DNA of 64,000 bases from Microbacterium sp. B35-30 (GTDB lineage: Bacteria; Actinomycetota; Actinomycetes; Actinomycetales; Microbacteriaceae). The position numbers were made by a program, and so were the translations under genes. The stretch covers positions 1-64,000 of the forward strand of contig NZ_MWLQ01000018.1 in assembly GCF_010634855.1 (NCBI RefSeq), given 5' to 3'. Numbering within the stretch: the first letter of the stretch is position 1; each line of letters begins with the position of its first letter. The notes beneath the pieces were generated by a model that was not told where the DNA came from, made no database searches, and saw nothing but the letters and a program-made list of their open reading frames with translations. Below, in pieces: positions 23,869-33,383 of the stretch.

Positions 23869-25551
23869 GTGCCGCAGATCGTTCACGTCGGACCCGCGCC
23901 CGTCAGCCCTGCCGCCCGCGAAGAGCGGGTGCGCATGCGCGACGGCGCGCGCCTCGCGACGGACGTGTACCTCCCGGGTGCCCCGGCCGATCCCGACGCG
24001 ACGCCCGGCGACACGGTCCTGATCCGGCTGCCGTACGACAAGAGCGGCGAGTACACGTTCATCCCGCTGATCGCGGAGTACTTCACCGGCCGCGGCTACC
24101 GCGTGGTCGCGCAGGATGTCCGCGGCAAGTTCCGCTCCGAGGGTGACGCGCTCCTGTTCGTGAACGAGGTGGACGACGGGTTCGACACGATCGAATGGAT
24201 CGTGTCGCAGAGCTGGTCGAATGGCCGCGTCGCGATGTGGGGCGACAGCTATTACGGCTACACGCAGTGGGCCGCGGTGGCATCGCAGCACCCGGCGCTG
24301 AAGGCGATCGCGCCGCGGGTGACGGGGACGATGCTCGGAGAACCCGTGCGCGCGGTGCCGGGGGAGCGCAGCCGGCCGGTCGAGTGGGCGATCACCTACC
24401 TCTACCCGCTGACCTATTTCCACTCGCAGGACGCCTACTTCTGGGAGCTCGACCCCGCACGGCGCCCCTTCAGCGCCCAGGCGGAGGAGGTGGTCGCCGA
24501 GCTCGGCTCGCGCTCGCTCTCGTACGACCAGTGGTACCCGCGCGCCGTCCACCTGCCCCGGTTCCCGTTCGCGAGTCCGTTCGACGCGCGTCCGGTTCCG
24601 ACACTCCACACCATCGGCTGGTGGGACAACTGCGCGCCGCTGTCATGGGCCGACGTCGCCGAGATCGAGAAGCGGCCGGCCTGGGCGCTCAACCACTTCC
24701 TCCGCATCGAGTCCATGGACCACGAGTCGTACTACCTCGACGACCCGCTGACGGCGCGCGTCGAGGAGCGCAGCGAGGAGCAGATCCGTGCAGAGCTGCC
24801 ACGGATGCTGCAGCCCGCCGTGGACTTCTTCGAGGTGTTCCTGCGGGGCCGGGGCCGCGCCGCCGACATCCCGCGGGTCAGCTGGAACCTGGCGGGCACC
24901 CCCGGCATGTGCGCGGCCGACGTGTGGCCTCCGCGGGAGGCCGCCGCCCGCACTCTGTACGCCCACTCGGGCGGCGGGCTGTCTCCCGATGCTCCGGATG
25001 CCTCGACCGAGCTCGAGTGGCTGCACGATCCCGACGACCTCGTGCCTTCCAGCGTGCCGAACGCGTTCGCCTTCCTGCTCTTCCAGCCCGACGAGGCTGC
25101 GCTGGGCGCTCGGGCCGATGTGCTGTCGTTCACCACCGACGCGTTCGCCCGCGACGTCGACCTGGCGGGGCCGGTGCGGGTGGCGGCATCCGTGTCGTCC
25201 GACGGTCCGGCGATGGACGTGTTCGCGCGCCTGCTCGACCTGGCACCCGACGGCACGGCGCTGCGCATCGCGCGCGGCCAGGTGCACGTGACCGATGCCG
25301 GGCGCCCGACGCCCGTCGACATCGACCTCGGGCAGCTGGGCTACCGCGTGCGTGCGGGGCATCGCCTCCGCCTGCACGTGCACTCGAGCGACTTCCCCGA
25401 GTTCCTGCCGCAACCGGGCACCGGCGAAGAGCCATGGGGCGCCGTGGTGACCGCAGTCAACCGGCAGCGCGTCACGCTCGGGGGCGAGGACCCGCTGCGG
25501 GTCCACCTGACAGTTCTGCCCGACACCCGAGCCGAGGAGGCCCGTCCATGA
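23869..25551 (+). CDS. CocE/NonD family hydrolase (S15-type alpha/beta hydrolase)
   Basis: A 560-residue hydrolase of the cocaine-esterase/X-Pro-peptidase-like family. The N-terminal catalytic domain has RMRDGARLATDVYLP, QDVRGKFRSEG and the nucleophile in WGDSYYGYTQ (S127); ESMDHESYYLDD lies in the region bearing the acid, and the histidine should be further on. The C-terminal jelly-roll (PVDIDLGQLGYRVRAGHRLRLHVHSSDFPEF) is diagnostic. It cleaves an ester or amide in the cytoplasm. I chose the GTG at 23869, six bases after GAAGAGGAG, because the in-frame TTG at 23809 lies inside the promoter. Its stop overlaps the DUF3237 start. Confidence 0.87.
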   Translation: MPQIVHVGPAPVSPAAREERVRMRDGARLATDVYLPGAPADPDATPGDTVLIRLPYDKSGEYTFIPLIAEYFTGRGYRVVAQDVRGKFRSEGDALLFVNEVDDGFDTIEWIVSQSWSNGRVAMWGDSYYGYTQWAAVASQHPALKAIAPRVTGTMLGEPVRAVPGERSRPVEWAITYLYPLTYFHSQDAYFWELDPARRPFSAQAEEVVAELGSRSLSYDQWYPRAVHLPRFPFASPFDARPVPTLHTIGWWDNCAPLSWADVAEIEKRPAWALNHFLRIESMDHESYYLDDPLTARVEERSEEQIRAELPRMLQPAVDFFEVFLRGRGRAADIPRVSWNLAGTPGMCAADVWPPREAAARTLYAHSGGGLSPDAPDASTELEWLHDPDDLVPSSVPNAFAFLLFQPDEAALGARADVLSFTTDAFARDVDLAGPVRVAASVSSDGPAMDVFARLLDLAPDGTALRIARGQVHVTDAGRPTPVDIDLGQLGYRVRAGHRLRLHVHSSDFPEFLPQPGTGEEPWGAVVTAVNRQRVTLGGEDPLRVHLTVLPDTRAEEARP

Positions 25552-26003
25552 ACGAACCCGTGCTGGAATTCGCGTTCGAGATCCGCGTCGACATCGACCC
25601 CTACCTCCGCATCGGCCGCAGCGCCGACGAGGAGCTGAGCTTCACGCCGATCGCCGGCGGCACCGTCGCCGGCCCGCTGCTCAACGGCGAAGTGCTGCCG
25701 GGCGGCGGGGACTGGGCGGTCGAGCGCTCGGGCACGGCCCAGCTCGAGGCGCGGTATCTGCTCCGCGCCGACGACGGCGCGGTCATCGACATCCTCAACC
25801 GCGGCTACTACCGGGCGTCCGCGGAGGTGATGGCGCGCGTCGAGGCGGGGGAGAACGTCACCGAGACGGAGTACTACTTCCGGACCGCGCCGGTGTTCCA
25901 GACGGATGCCGCGCCCCACCGCTGGCTCGCCGAGCACCAGTTCATCGGACTCGCGCGCGACGAGGACGGCCAGGTGTGCGTCCGGGTCTACGTGGTGCGT
26001 TGA
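25548..26003 (+). CDS. DUF3237 domain protein, copy 1
   Basis: A 151-residue single-domain beta-barrel-like protein of the DUF3237 family. Typical segments are LEFAFEIRV, TPIAGGTVAGP, LEARYLLRADDGAVIDILNRGYY and the ending HRWLAEHQFIGLAR. Its function is not known; family members accompany catabolic hydrolases and may bind small carboxylic or aromatic compounds. It is coupled by ATGA to the CocE hydrolase. A second copy, about half identical by eye, ends the neighbouring transporter-amidase operon. The last 16 bases overlap the convergent TetR gene. Confidence 0.85.
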   Translation: MNEPVLEFAFEIRVDIDPYLRIGRSADEELSFTPIAGGTVAGPLLNGEVLPGGGDWAVERSGTAQLEARYLLRADDGAVIDILNRGYYRASAEVMARVEAGENVTETEYYFRTAPVFQTDAAPHRWLAEHQFIGLARDEDGQVCVRVYVVR

Positions 26004-26614
26004 TGCGACCCCGACGCGTGCTCGGAAGCTGCCGACCGCGGCTGCGCCGAGAGGGTCGCGTGGATGACCTGGCGCAGCTGCGGCTCGTCCCACCGCGCCG
26101 GGTCCTCCGAGCTCGCGACGTACGACCCGCGCACCAGAAGGTACGCGAGCCCGGCGACGTGCTCGGGGTCGGCGAAGCCGGCGGTGCGCGCCTCTTCGAG
26201 CAGCAGCCGCTGGAACTCGCCGGTCTCGCGGTGAAGCGCCGTGCGGAGATCGGGCTCGCGGTCGGCGTTGGCGACGATCTCGAGGATGAGGGCGCGGAGC
26301 ACGGGCTCGTCCGGGCCGGTCGTCAGCGACCACTCGATGACGGCCGTGAAGCGGTCCTCGGGCGCGGCGGCGGCCAGCGTCTCGTCCAGCGCCGCCTGCC
26401 AGCGGTCGCGCCCGTGATCGAGCGCGTTGATGATCAGGCCGGCGCGCGAGGGCAGGTAGTTCGTGACGAGCGTCGTCGAGCCGCCGAGCTCCCGGGCGAC
26501 CGACCGGATCGTGACGGCGTGCGAGCCGGCGGATCGCGCGACGCGGATCGTCGCGGCGGCGATGTCTGCGAGCCGCTGATCGGCGTCTACCTCCCGGGGC
26601 ATGACACCCACCAT
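25988..26614 (-). CDS. TetR family transcriptional regulator
   Basis: A 208-residue TetR-type protein. The helix-turn-helix region is IAAATIRVARSAGSHAVTIRSVARELGGSTTLVTNYLPSRAGLI, with an unusual TTLVTNYLPS recognition helix. The start could be at 26614 or the internal ATG four codons later (MPREVD). It is divergent from an oligopeptide-type ABC operon whose promoter carries a perfect palindrome, so it is the likely repressor of that operon. Its end overlaps the DUF3237 gene tail-to-tail by 16 bases. Confidence 0.85.
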   Translation of the reverse strand: MVGVMPREVDADQRLADIAAATIRVARSAGSHAVTIRSVARELGGSTTLVTNYLPSRAGLIINALDHGRDRWQAALDETLAAAAPEDRFTAVIEWSLTTGPDEPVLRALILEIVANADREPDLRTALHRETGEFQRLLLEEARTAGFADPEHVAGLAYLLVRGSYVASSEDPARWDEPQLRQVIHATLSAQPRSAASEHASGSHQRTT

Positions 26615-26641
26615 ATTCAGGCCTGTAACACAAATGCAACA

Positions 26642-26669
26642 TTGATGTACAACAGTGTTGTACTACCCT
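26642..26669 (+). promoter_or_regulatory. promoter with palindromic operator in its spacer
   Basis: TTGATG (26642-26647) and TACCCT (26664-26669) are 16 bases apart. The spacer is filled by the perfect palindrome GTACAAC-AGT-GTTGTAC (26647-26663). A protein bound there would sit exactly between the two polymerase contact sites, a strong repression geometry. It precedes the substrate-binding protein gene by about 65 bases and lies next to the divergent TetR gene. Confidence 0.6.
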
Positions 26670-26734
26670 GAGGGCTATCGCGGCGATGGCGCCGCGATCA
26701 GTGATCTCCCTCGACCGACCCGAAAGGAAACGAG

Positions 26735-28390
26735 ATGAGAATCCGAGGCAAGGCCGCCACGGTCGTCGCAGCCGCTGCAGCCCTGGTGCTGCTCGCAGGA
26801 TGCACTCCCCGCGACGTCGAGACGTCGCCGACCGGCGATGAGACGTCCGCACCCATCGAACTCGTCGACGCGCTGCCCGCGGGCGAGACCGAGGTCGACG
26901 AGGTCACCTGGGCGCTCGTCGAAGGCGAGCCCCGCTCGCTGGTGCCGGGCGCCGACTACAACTTCGTCCAGCCCAACCTCTGCGACAGCCTGCTGCGCGT
27001 GCAGCCCGGCTTCACCGTCGAGGCGGGCATCGCCGAGTCGGCGGACTGGGTCGACCCTGTGACGTTCGTCATCGACATCCGCCCGGGCGTGACGTTCTGG
27101 GACGGCACGTCGGTCACGCCGGAGGACGTCGTGTACAGCCTCGAGCGTCATCACTCGGACGTCACCTCGGCCTTCTACGGCGCCTTCGTGCTCGTCGCGC
27201 CGGAAGCCGGCATCGAGATCACCGGCGACAACCAGGTGACCGTGCACTTCGTCGCGCCGGACTCGACGTTCCGCGAGGCCATCGCGGGCGGCGCGGGAGC
27301 GGTGCTGGGCAAGGCCGTGAGCGAGGCCCAGGGGCCGGCGCTCGGCACCTCCGGTGGCGAGCTGATGTGCGCGGGACCCTACGAGCTCGAGAGCTGGACC
27401 CCCGGAACCGAGATCGTCACGGTCGCCAACGAGGACTACTGGGACGGCGCACCGCTGGTGAAGAAGCTCACCTACCGGTTCATCCCCGACGGCACGACCC
27501 TCACCAACGCCCTCTTGGAGGGCGAGGTCGATGGAGCCTTCAACGTCGCGCCGGCCAGCCGCAGCGCCTTCGAGTCGTCCGACGCGGGCCGGCTCGTCAT
27601 CGGCCCGTCGACGGCGTCGTTCTCGTTCGGCCCCACGCGTGACACCGGCGCCGGTGCGAATCCCATGATCCGTCAGGCGCTGAGCCTCGCCATCGACCGC
27701 GAGCAGTACATCTCGACGGTGCTGAAGGGCTTGGGTCAGCCCCAGAGCACGTTCGTCGCACCGTTCTCGTGGTCGGGCTCGGCCGCGGCCGACGTGTACC
27801 AGGCGGGCTACGACGCCCTCGCGGCACCGGAGGTCGACCTCGAGGCTGCGAAGAAGCTCGTCGAGGAATCGGGCGAGGACACCTCGGTGCCCCTGCGCAT
27901 CGCGATCCCCGCCGGCAACAAGGAGCTGTCGCAGACGGCGGCGATCATCCAGAGCGCCGCCGGGCAGATCGGCCTGACGATCGAGATCGACGAGCGTCAG
28001 GCGGCGGACTTCGCCGCGATCTTCCTGCCCGATCCCGGACCCCGCGAGAACATCGACTTCGTCGCGACCACCGGGTACACCGAGACCCCGGGAGTGCTCG
28101 CCTACCCGCAGCTGTTCCTCCTTCCGGCCGAGCAGGGCGGCATCTTCAACTGGACCGGCTACGCGAACCCCGAGGTCACCGCGGGGCTCGAGGCCGCGCG
28201 CACCACGCCGGATGCCACCGGCGCGGCCCAGGCCTACGTCGGCGCGCAGGAGATCTTCGCGCCCGACCTGCTCCAGGTGACGCTCGCGGGCTCGTACCAC
28301 ACGACCTTCCTGACCGATGAGCTGAGCGGCGTCGTCACGTCGGTGGCGGCGTACTCCAGCCCGTGGGCGCTGCACCTCGGCGGCCAGTGA
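26735..28390 (+). CDS. ABC transporter substrate-binding lipoprotein, peptide/nickel (SBP_bac_5) type
   Basis: A 551-residue lipoprotein with the lipobox LLAGC (Cys23). The mature region follows the DppA/OppA pattern: VDPVTFVIDIRPGVTFWDGTSVTPEDVVYSLERH is the family's diagnostic stretch, followed by GAGANPMIRQALSLAIDREQY. It captures a peptide-like or amide ligand outside the cell for the permeases encoded downstream. Its partners are two permeases, a fused double ATPase, an amidase and a DUF3237 protein, so the imported compound probably contains an amide bond. The start follows GAAAGGAAACGAG. Confidence 0.9.
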   Translation: MRIRGKAATVVAAAAALVLLAGCTPRDVETSPTGDETSAPIELVDALPAGETEVDEVTWALVEGEPRSLVPGADYNFVQPNLCDSLLRVQPGFTVEAGIAESADWVDPVTFVIDIRPGVTFWDGTSVTPEDVVYSLERHHSDVTSAFYGAFVLVAPEAGIEITGDNQVTVHFVAPDSTFREAIAGGAGAVLGKAVSEAQGPALGTSGGELMCAGPYELESWTPGTEIVTVANEDYWDGAPLVKKLTYRFIPDGTTLTNALLEGEVDGAFNVAPASRSAFESSDAGRLVIGPSTASFSFGPTRDTGAGANPMIRQALSLAIDREQYISTVLKGLGQPQSTFVAPFSWSGSAAADVYQAGYDALAAPEVDLEAAKKLVEESGEDTSVPLRIAIPAGNKELSQTAAIIQSAAGQIGLTIEIDERQAADFAAIFLPDPGPRENIDFVATTGYTETPGVLAYPQLFLLPAEQGGIFNWTGYANPEVTAGLEAARTTPDATGAAQAYVGAQEIFAPDLLQVTLAGSYHTTFLTDELSGVVTSVAAYSSPWALHLGGQ

Positions 28391-28424
28391 TCGACGCGGC
28401 ACCGCGCACCGGAGAGGGACGACG

Positions 28425-29384
28425 ATGAACGCCAGCGTGGCCCGGCAGCTGCTGGGCAAGCTCGGAGGGCTGCTGCTCACCCTGTTCCTGTCGAGCATCG
28501 TCATCTTCTCCGCCGTCCTGCTCACCCCCGGCGACCCGGTCGTCGCGCTCGCCGGGGGTGTGCGGCCGACGCCGGAGATGATCGCGGCCATCAAGGCGGA
28601 GTACCACCTCGACCAGCCGGTGTGGGTGCAGTACTTCTACTGGATCACCGGCGTGCTCAGCGGCGACCTCGGCACATCCTTCGTGTACAAGACACCGGTG
28701 GCCGAGCTCATCGCGCCGCGCTTCGGGATCACGCTGCTGCTCGTGCTGTACACGCTCGTGCTGATCGCCGTCTTCGGCATCGGCTCCGGCATCCTGGCGG
28801 CCACGCGCGGCCGGAGAACCGACCGCGCCGTGCTGGTCGCCACCTCGTTCGGCGTCGCACTGCCCACGTTCGTCGTCGCGATCCTGCTGATCTGGGTGTT
28901 CGGCCGCGTGCTGGGCTGGTTCCCGGTGTACGGCGCCGGCGAAGGATTCCTCGACAACCTCTACCACCTGACCCTGCCCGCGATCTCGCTCTCGGTGCTG
29001 TACATCGCGTACCTGAGTAGGATCACGCGCGGTGCCGTGGTGGGGCAGCTGCACTCCGAGCACGTCGACACGGCCCGCGTGCGCGGCATCCCACGCGCCA
29101 GGATCTTCCGCCATCACGTGTTCCTCAACGCCTCGCCGCAGATCCTCGCGATCTCCGGCGCCACCGTCGCAGGGCTCTTCGCCGCATCCGCGATCGCCGA
29201 GCAGGCGTTCGGTCTCGGCGGGCTCGGCTCGCTGCTGACGGAGGCCGCCGCCCGCAAGGACCTGCCGGTCGTGCAGGTGATCTCGCTGCTGCTCGTGATC
29301 CTGTTCGTCGTCTTCAACGCGGCGGCCGATATCGCGATCGCCGTGATCGACCCCGATTCCGTCAAGCCGAGGAGGAACGCATGA
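28425..29384 (+). CDS. ABC transporter permease, DppB type
   Basis: A 319-residue permease with an N-terminal anchor helix (LLLTLFLSSIVIFSAVLLTPGDP) and the DppB/OppB features DPVVALAGG, HLDQPVWVQYFYWI-like YHLDQPVWVQYFYWI and the coupling loop EHVDTARVRGIPRARIFRHHVFLNA. It forms the membrane channel with the next permease. A four-base overlap couples them. Sub-membrane loops and length agree with the family. Confidence 0.92.
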   Translation: MNASVARQLLGKLGGLLLTLFLSSIVIFSAVLLTPGDPVVALAGGVRPTPEMIAAIKAEYHLDQPVWVQYFYWITGVLSGDLGTSFVYKTPVAELIAPRFGITLLLVLYTLVLIAVFGIGSGILAATRGRRTDRAVLVATSFGVALPTFVVAILLIWVFGRVLGWFPVYGAGEGFLDNLYHLTLPAISLSVLYIAYLSRITRGAVVGQLHSEHVDTARVRGIPRARIFRHHVFLNASPQILAISGATVAGLFAASAIAEQAFGLGGLGSLLTEAAARKDLPVVQVISLLLVILFVVFNAAADIAIAVIDPDSVKPRRNA

Positions 29385-30244
29385 GCGTCGCTCAGCTCGC
29401 CGGCGGCCGCGTCCCGACCTTCGCCCGTCGCCTGGCCGTGCGCGATCCGCTGCTGATCGCTGCCGGCATCGTGATGATCGGCATCCTGGCGATGGCGCTG
29501 TTCGGTCCGCTGCTCGCCCCGTACGACCCGAACCAGCTCTATGCCGGACCGGTGGCGGGTCCGCCGTCCCCCGCGCACTGGATGGGCACGGACGACCTCG
29601 GCCGCGACATCCTGTCCCGCGTCCTCGTCGGCGCCCGCCCGAGCGTCTTCGGACCGATCCTCGTCGTGCTGGCCTCCTCGCTGCTGGGCACGCTGCTCGC
29701 CATCGTGTCGGCGTGGTTCGGCGGATGGGTGGACGGCGTGAGCTCTCGGCTCATCGAGGTCATCTTCGCCATCCCGGGCCTCGTGCTGGCCGTGCTCGCG
29801 GTGTCGATGTTCGGCAAGGGGCTCATCGCCCCCGTCGTGGCGCTGTCGATCGCGTACCTGCCGATCGTTTCGCGGCTGGTCCGCGCCTCGGCACGGCAGG
29901 AGCTCTCGAAGCCGTATATCGCGGCGCTGCGCATCCAGGGCGTCGGATCGTTCGCGATCTGCTTCCGCCACCTCGTCCCCGCGCTCCTGCCGGCCGTGCT
30001 CGCGCAGTCGACGGTGGGCTTCGGGTACGCGATGCTCGACCTGGCCGCGATCTCGTTCCTCGGGCTCGGCGCCCAGCCGCCGGCATCCGATTGGGGTGTG
30101 ATGATCGCCGCGGGGCAGCCGTCGCTGCTCGTCGGCGCCCCCGAGCAGTCGATGTTCCCCGCCGCGCTCGTGGTCGTCACGGTGCTCGCGGTGAACATCC
30201 TCGGGGCGCGCGTCACCACCTGGGCCGAAGGAGCCGACCGATGA
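29381..30244 (+). CDS. ABC transporter permease, DppC type
   Basis: A 287-residue permease of the DppC/OppC family. The N-terminal segment ends in LFGPLLAPYDPNQL, followed by HWMGTDDLGRDILSRVLVGARPS, the DppC hallmark, and the coupling loop ALRIQGVGSFAICFRHLVPALLPA. It heterodimerises with the upstream permease to import an oligopeptide-like substrate. Overlaps with both neighbours (ATGA) show a single operon. Confidence 0.92.
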   Translation: MSVAQLAGGRVPTFARRLAVRDPLLIAAGIVMIGILAMALFGPLLAPYDPNQLYAGPVAGPPSPAHWMGTDDLGRDILSRVLVGARPSVFGPILVVLASSLLGTLLAIVSAWFGGWVDGVSSRLIEVIFAIPGLVLAVLAVSMFGKGLIAPVVALSIAYLPIVSRLVRASARQELSKPYIAALRIQGVGSFAICFRHLVPALLPAVLAQSTVGFGYAMLDLAAISFLGLGAQPPASDWGVMIAAGQPSLLVGAPEQSMFPAALVVVTVLAVNILGARVTTWAEGADR

Positions 30245-31953
30245 CCGCTCTCGTCCTCGAACTGGATCAGGTGTCGATCGCCGCGCCGGCGCCCGACGTG
30301 CGTCGCCAGGCTCAGCAACCGCGCACGCTCGTGCACGACTGCACGCTGCAGGTGCGCGCCGGCGAGGCGCTGGGTCTCGTCGGCGAGTCGGGGTCGGGCA
30401 AGACGCTGTCGGTGCGTGCCGTGGCCGGGCTCCTTCCGGAGGGCTTCACCGTGGGCGGCACGATCCGCATCGACGGCGAGGACATCTCGACGCTCCCCGC
30501 CCGGCGCCTGCGCGACATCCGGGCGCGACGCCTGGGCATGGTGTTCCAGACCCCGCGGGCGCACCTCAACCCGCTGCGGACGATCGGCGACTTCATGACA
30601 GAGGCGCTCGTCTCCGTCGCGGGGGAGAAGCCGGATGCCGCCGACCGGCGCGCGCAGGACCTGCTCGCCGAGGTCGGCATCCCGGACCCCGCCCGCCGGA
30701 TGCGGCAGCGGCCCGGCGACCTGTCGGGCGGCCTGCTGCAGCGCGTGATGATCGCGGCGACCCTGGCCATGGACCCGCCGCTCCTCCTCGCCGACGAGAT
30801 CACGACGGCACTCGACGTCACCACGCAGGAGGAGGTGATGGCGGTGATCGCCGACCTCCGCCGCCACCGCGACCTCGCCCTGCTGTTCATCACGCACGAC
30901 CTGGCGCTGGCCGGTGCGGTCTGCGACCGCGTCGCGGTGATGCAGCACGGGCGCACCGTCGAGACCCTTCGTGCGGCGACGATGCGGAAGGATGCCGCGG
31001 ATTCGTACACGCAGCGCCTGCTGTCGGCGACCCTGCCCGGCGACCTGATCGCGGACCGCGTCGAGGCCGACGAGCCGGTGCTCTCGGTCGACGGGCTGCG
31101 CAAGACCTTCCAGGTGCGCTCGCCGCGCGGCGGCCGCGAGGAGTTCGTGGCGGTCGACGACATCGGCTTCACGCTCGCTCGCGGCGGTTCGCTCGGCATC
31201 GTCGGCGAGTCGGGGTCGGGCAAGTCGACGACCGCTCGGATCATCTGCGGTCTCGAGACGGCGGATGCCGGGTCGGTCACCGTCAAGGGCGCCGACTGGA
31301 CCCGGCCGGCCCGGCATGCGGCCGATCGGCGGGCCCGGGCGCGGATCGCGCAGATGGTGTTCCAGGATCCCTACCAATCGCTCGACCCCCGCCAGACCGT
31401 AGGGCAGTGCCTGTCGGAGGCGGTCGCGGTGCATCGGCGCGGCATCGGACGCGCCGAGCTCGATGCCCGCGTCGACGAGCTCATGGCCGCCGTGATGCTC
31501 GCACCCGCGCTCGCGGCGCAGCGACCGCGTTCGCTGTCCGGCGGCCAGCGGCAGCGCGTCGCGATCGCACGGGCGCTCGCGGCCGAGCCCGAGATCCTGG
31601 TGCTCGACGAGGCGGTCTCGGCCCTGGACGTCACGACTCAGGTCGAGATCCTGACGCTGCTCGACGGCATCCGTCGCACCACCGGCGTGGCGCTGCTGAT
31701 GATCTCGCACGATCTGACGACCGTCCGGCGCCTCTGCGACCACGTCGTGGTCATGAAGTCCGGCGCGGTCGTCGAGCAGGGGCCGATCGCCGACGTCCTC
31801 GACCGCCCGCACGCCGAGTACACGCGCACCCTGCTCGATTCGATACCGCGGGCGGGGTGGGTGCCTCGGCGCCGGCTTCCGGCGCGCACGTCCGCCCTGC
31901 CGACGGTCGCGACCGCGACCACCCACATCCCTACGTCCCGAGGAGAGAGATGA
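30241..31953 (+). CDS. fused dual ABC ATPase, DppD-DppF type
   Basis: A 570-residue protein combining two complete peptide-transporter ATPases. Domain 1 has Walker A GESGSGKT, signature LSGGLLQRVMIAA and Walker B LLLADEITTALD; domain 2 has Walker A GESGSGKST, signature LSGGQRQRVAIAR and Walker B ILVLDEAVSALD. In domain 1 the usual LSGGxxQR reads LSGGLLQR and the Walker B Asp-Glu is followed by I instead of P, but catalytic residues are retained. The second domain starts near residue 278. It drives the importer encoded just upstream. Start is ATG coupled to the DppC-type gene. Confidence 0.92.
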   Translation: MTALVLELDQVSIAAPAPDVRRQAQQPRTLVHDCTLQVRAGEALGLVGESGSGKTLSVRAVAGLLPEGFTVGGTIRIDGEDISTLPARRLRDIRARRLGMVFQTPRAHLNPLRTIGDFMTEALVSVAGEKPDAADRRAQDLLAEVGIPDPARRMRQRPGDLSGGLLQRVMIAATLAMDPPLLLADEITTALDVTTQEEVMAVIADLRRHRDLALLFITHDLALAGAVCDRVAVMQHGRTVETLRAATMRKDAADSYTQRLLSATLPGDLIADRVEADEPVLSVDGLRKTFQVRSPRGGREEFVAVDDIGFTLARGGSLGIVGESGSGKSTTARIICGLETADAGSVTVKGADWTRPARHAADRRARARIAQMVFQDPYQSLDPRQTVGQCLSEAVAVHRRGIGRAELDARVDELMAAVMLAPALAAQRPRSLSGGQRQRVAIARALAAEPEILVLDEAVSALDVTTQVEILTLLDGIRRTTGVALLMISHDLTTVRRLCDHVVVMKSGAVVEQGPIADVLDRPHAEYTRTLLDSIPRAGWVPRRRLPARTSALPTVATATTHIPTSRGER

Positions 31954-33383
31954 CCGACCGAGACCTGTGGCAGCTCAGCATGCGCGAGATCGCGGATGCC
32001 GTGCGCTCGCGTTCGACGACCGCGCGCGCGGTGATCGACGCCCACCTGGATCGCATCGACGCGATGAATCCCATCGTGAACGCGCTCACCGTCGTGTTCC
32101 ACGAGCGGGCGCGCTCCCTCGCCGACGCGATCGACACGGCGCTCGACGCCGGCGAGACCGTCGGACCCCTCGCGGGCGTGCCGTTCACCGTCAAGGAGAA
32201 CATCGACCTGACGTGGTCGGCGAGCACCAGCGGCTGGCCCTTCATGGCGGAGGCGGTCCCCGCCAAGGACGCCACGATGGTCCGCCGCCTGCTCGAGGCG
32301 GGCGCGATCCCCATCGGCCGCGGCAACATGCCCGACTGGGGCCTGCGCTGGGACACCGACAACGACCTGTTCGGCCGCACGCTCAACCCGTGGGACCCCT
32401 TCCGCGTGCCCGGCGGCTCGAGCGGCGGCGACGCGGTCGCGGTGGCGACCGGCATGACGCCACTCGGCCTCGGCAACGACTACGGCGGCTCGCTCCGGCT
32501 GCCCGCGTACGCCGCGGGCGTCTGCGCGCTGCGCCCGTCGGCCGGCCGCATCCCGGCGCCGATGGCCGACATCACCGAGCCGGTGTCGCTGTCACTGCAG
32601 TTCTTCGCCGTGAACGGGCCGATCGCCCGGCGCGTCGACGACCTCGACGCGGCCTTCACGATCATGCACGGCGCCGACGGCAGCGATCCGGCGGCCCTCA
32701 CGCTGCCGCATCCGGCTTCGTACGACGGCCGCCGGCGGGTCGCCGTCGTGCGCGACCCGCTCGGCTGGGGCGTGGACCCGCAGGTCGCCGCCGCGGTCGA
32801 CCGCGCCGCCGCCGCGCTCGCCGAGGCCGGATGGACCGTCGACGACGTCGAACCGCCCCTGATCGAGGAGGCGGCGACGCTGTGGCGTCGGATCTCGACC
32901 ACCGAGATGGTCGGCGCCTTCCTCCCCGGCGCGCTCCCTGTGCCGCTGTCGCACGGCTCCACGCGGTACTTCCTCGACAACGCCGAGGAGACGGAGGTGC
33001 TCGTGTCGGGCGAGGCCTATGGCGGCGCCTGGGCGCAGCGCGCGGTCATCGCGGCCGCGTGGGAGAGGTTCCAGGCCGAGTACCCGATCGTGCTCGGCCC
33101 GGTCTCGGCGCGGCGCATGCCAGAGATCGGCTACGACCTGTCGGGCCCGGCGGCGACCACGGAGCTCTGGCGCGACCACCGGCTGCTGGTGACGGTCAAC
33201 TTCCTCGGGCTGCCCTCGGTCGCCGTCCCTACCGGGCTGGATGAGGACGGTCTGCCGACGGGCGTGCAGCTCATCGGGCCACGGAACGCCGACCACATCT
33301 CCCTCGCGGCGGCACGCGATGTCGAGGCGGCACTGGGCGGGCTGACCCCCGTCGAGGCACGTGTCGCCGGAGCCGTCGCATGA
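31950..33383 (+). CDS. amidase (amidase-signature family)
   Basis: A 477-residue Ser-cisSer-Lys hydrolase. The three catalytic residues are visible: Lys in GVPFTVKENID (about residue 78), the cis-Ser in VPGGSSGGD and the nucleophile Ser in GNDYGGSLRLPA. The last motif normally reads GTDxGGSIR; here N-D-Y is a modest variation. A C-terminal VPTGLDEDGLPTGVQLIGPR is typical. It hydrolyses an amide in the cytoplasm, probably the compound brought in by the coupled ABC importer. Start ATG follows CGAGGAGAGAG and overlaps the ATPase stop. Confidence 0.9.
   Translation: MTDRDLWQLSMREIADAVRSRSTTARAVIDAHLDRIDAMNPIVNALTVVFHERARSLADAIDTALDAGETVGPLAGVPFTVKENIDLTWSASTSGWPFMAEAVPAKDATMVRRLLEAGAIPIGRGNMPDWGLRWDTDNDLFGRTLNPWDPFRVPGGSSGGDAVAVATGMTPLGLGNDYGGSLRLPAYAAGVCALRPSAGRIPAPMADITEPVSLSLQFFAVNGPIARRVDDLDAAFTIMHGADGSDPAALTLPHPASYDGRRRVAVVRDPLGWGVDPQVAAAVDRAAAALAEAGWTVDDVEPPLIEEAATLWRRISTTEMVGAFLPGALPVPLSHGSTRYFLDNAEETEVLVSGEAYGGAWAQRAVIAAAWERFQAEYPIVLGPVSARRMPEIGYDLSGPAATTELWRDHRLLVTVNFLGLPSVAVPTGLDEDGLPTGVQLIGPRNADHISLAAARDVEAALGGLTPVEARVAGAVA

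Noticed and set aside
29539-31926. Leftward 795-codon open frame opposite the transporter genes
   Set aside because: Antisense to permease and ATPase genes with intact Walker motifs; no recognisable domain.
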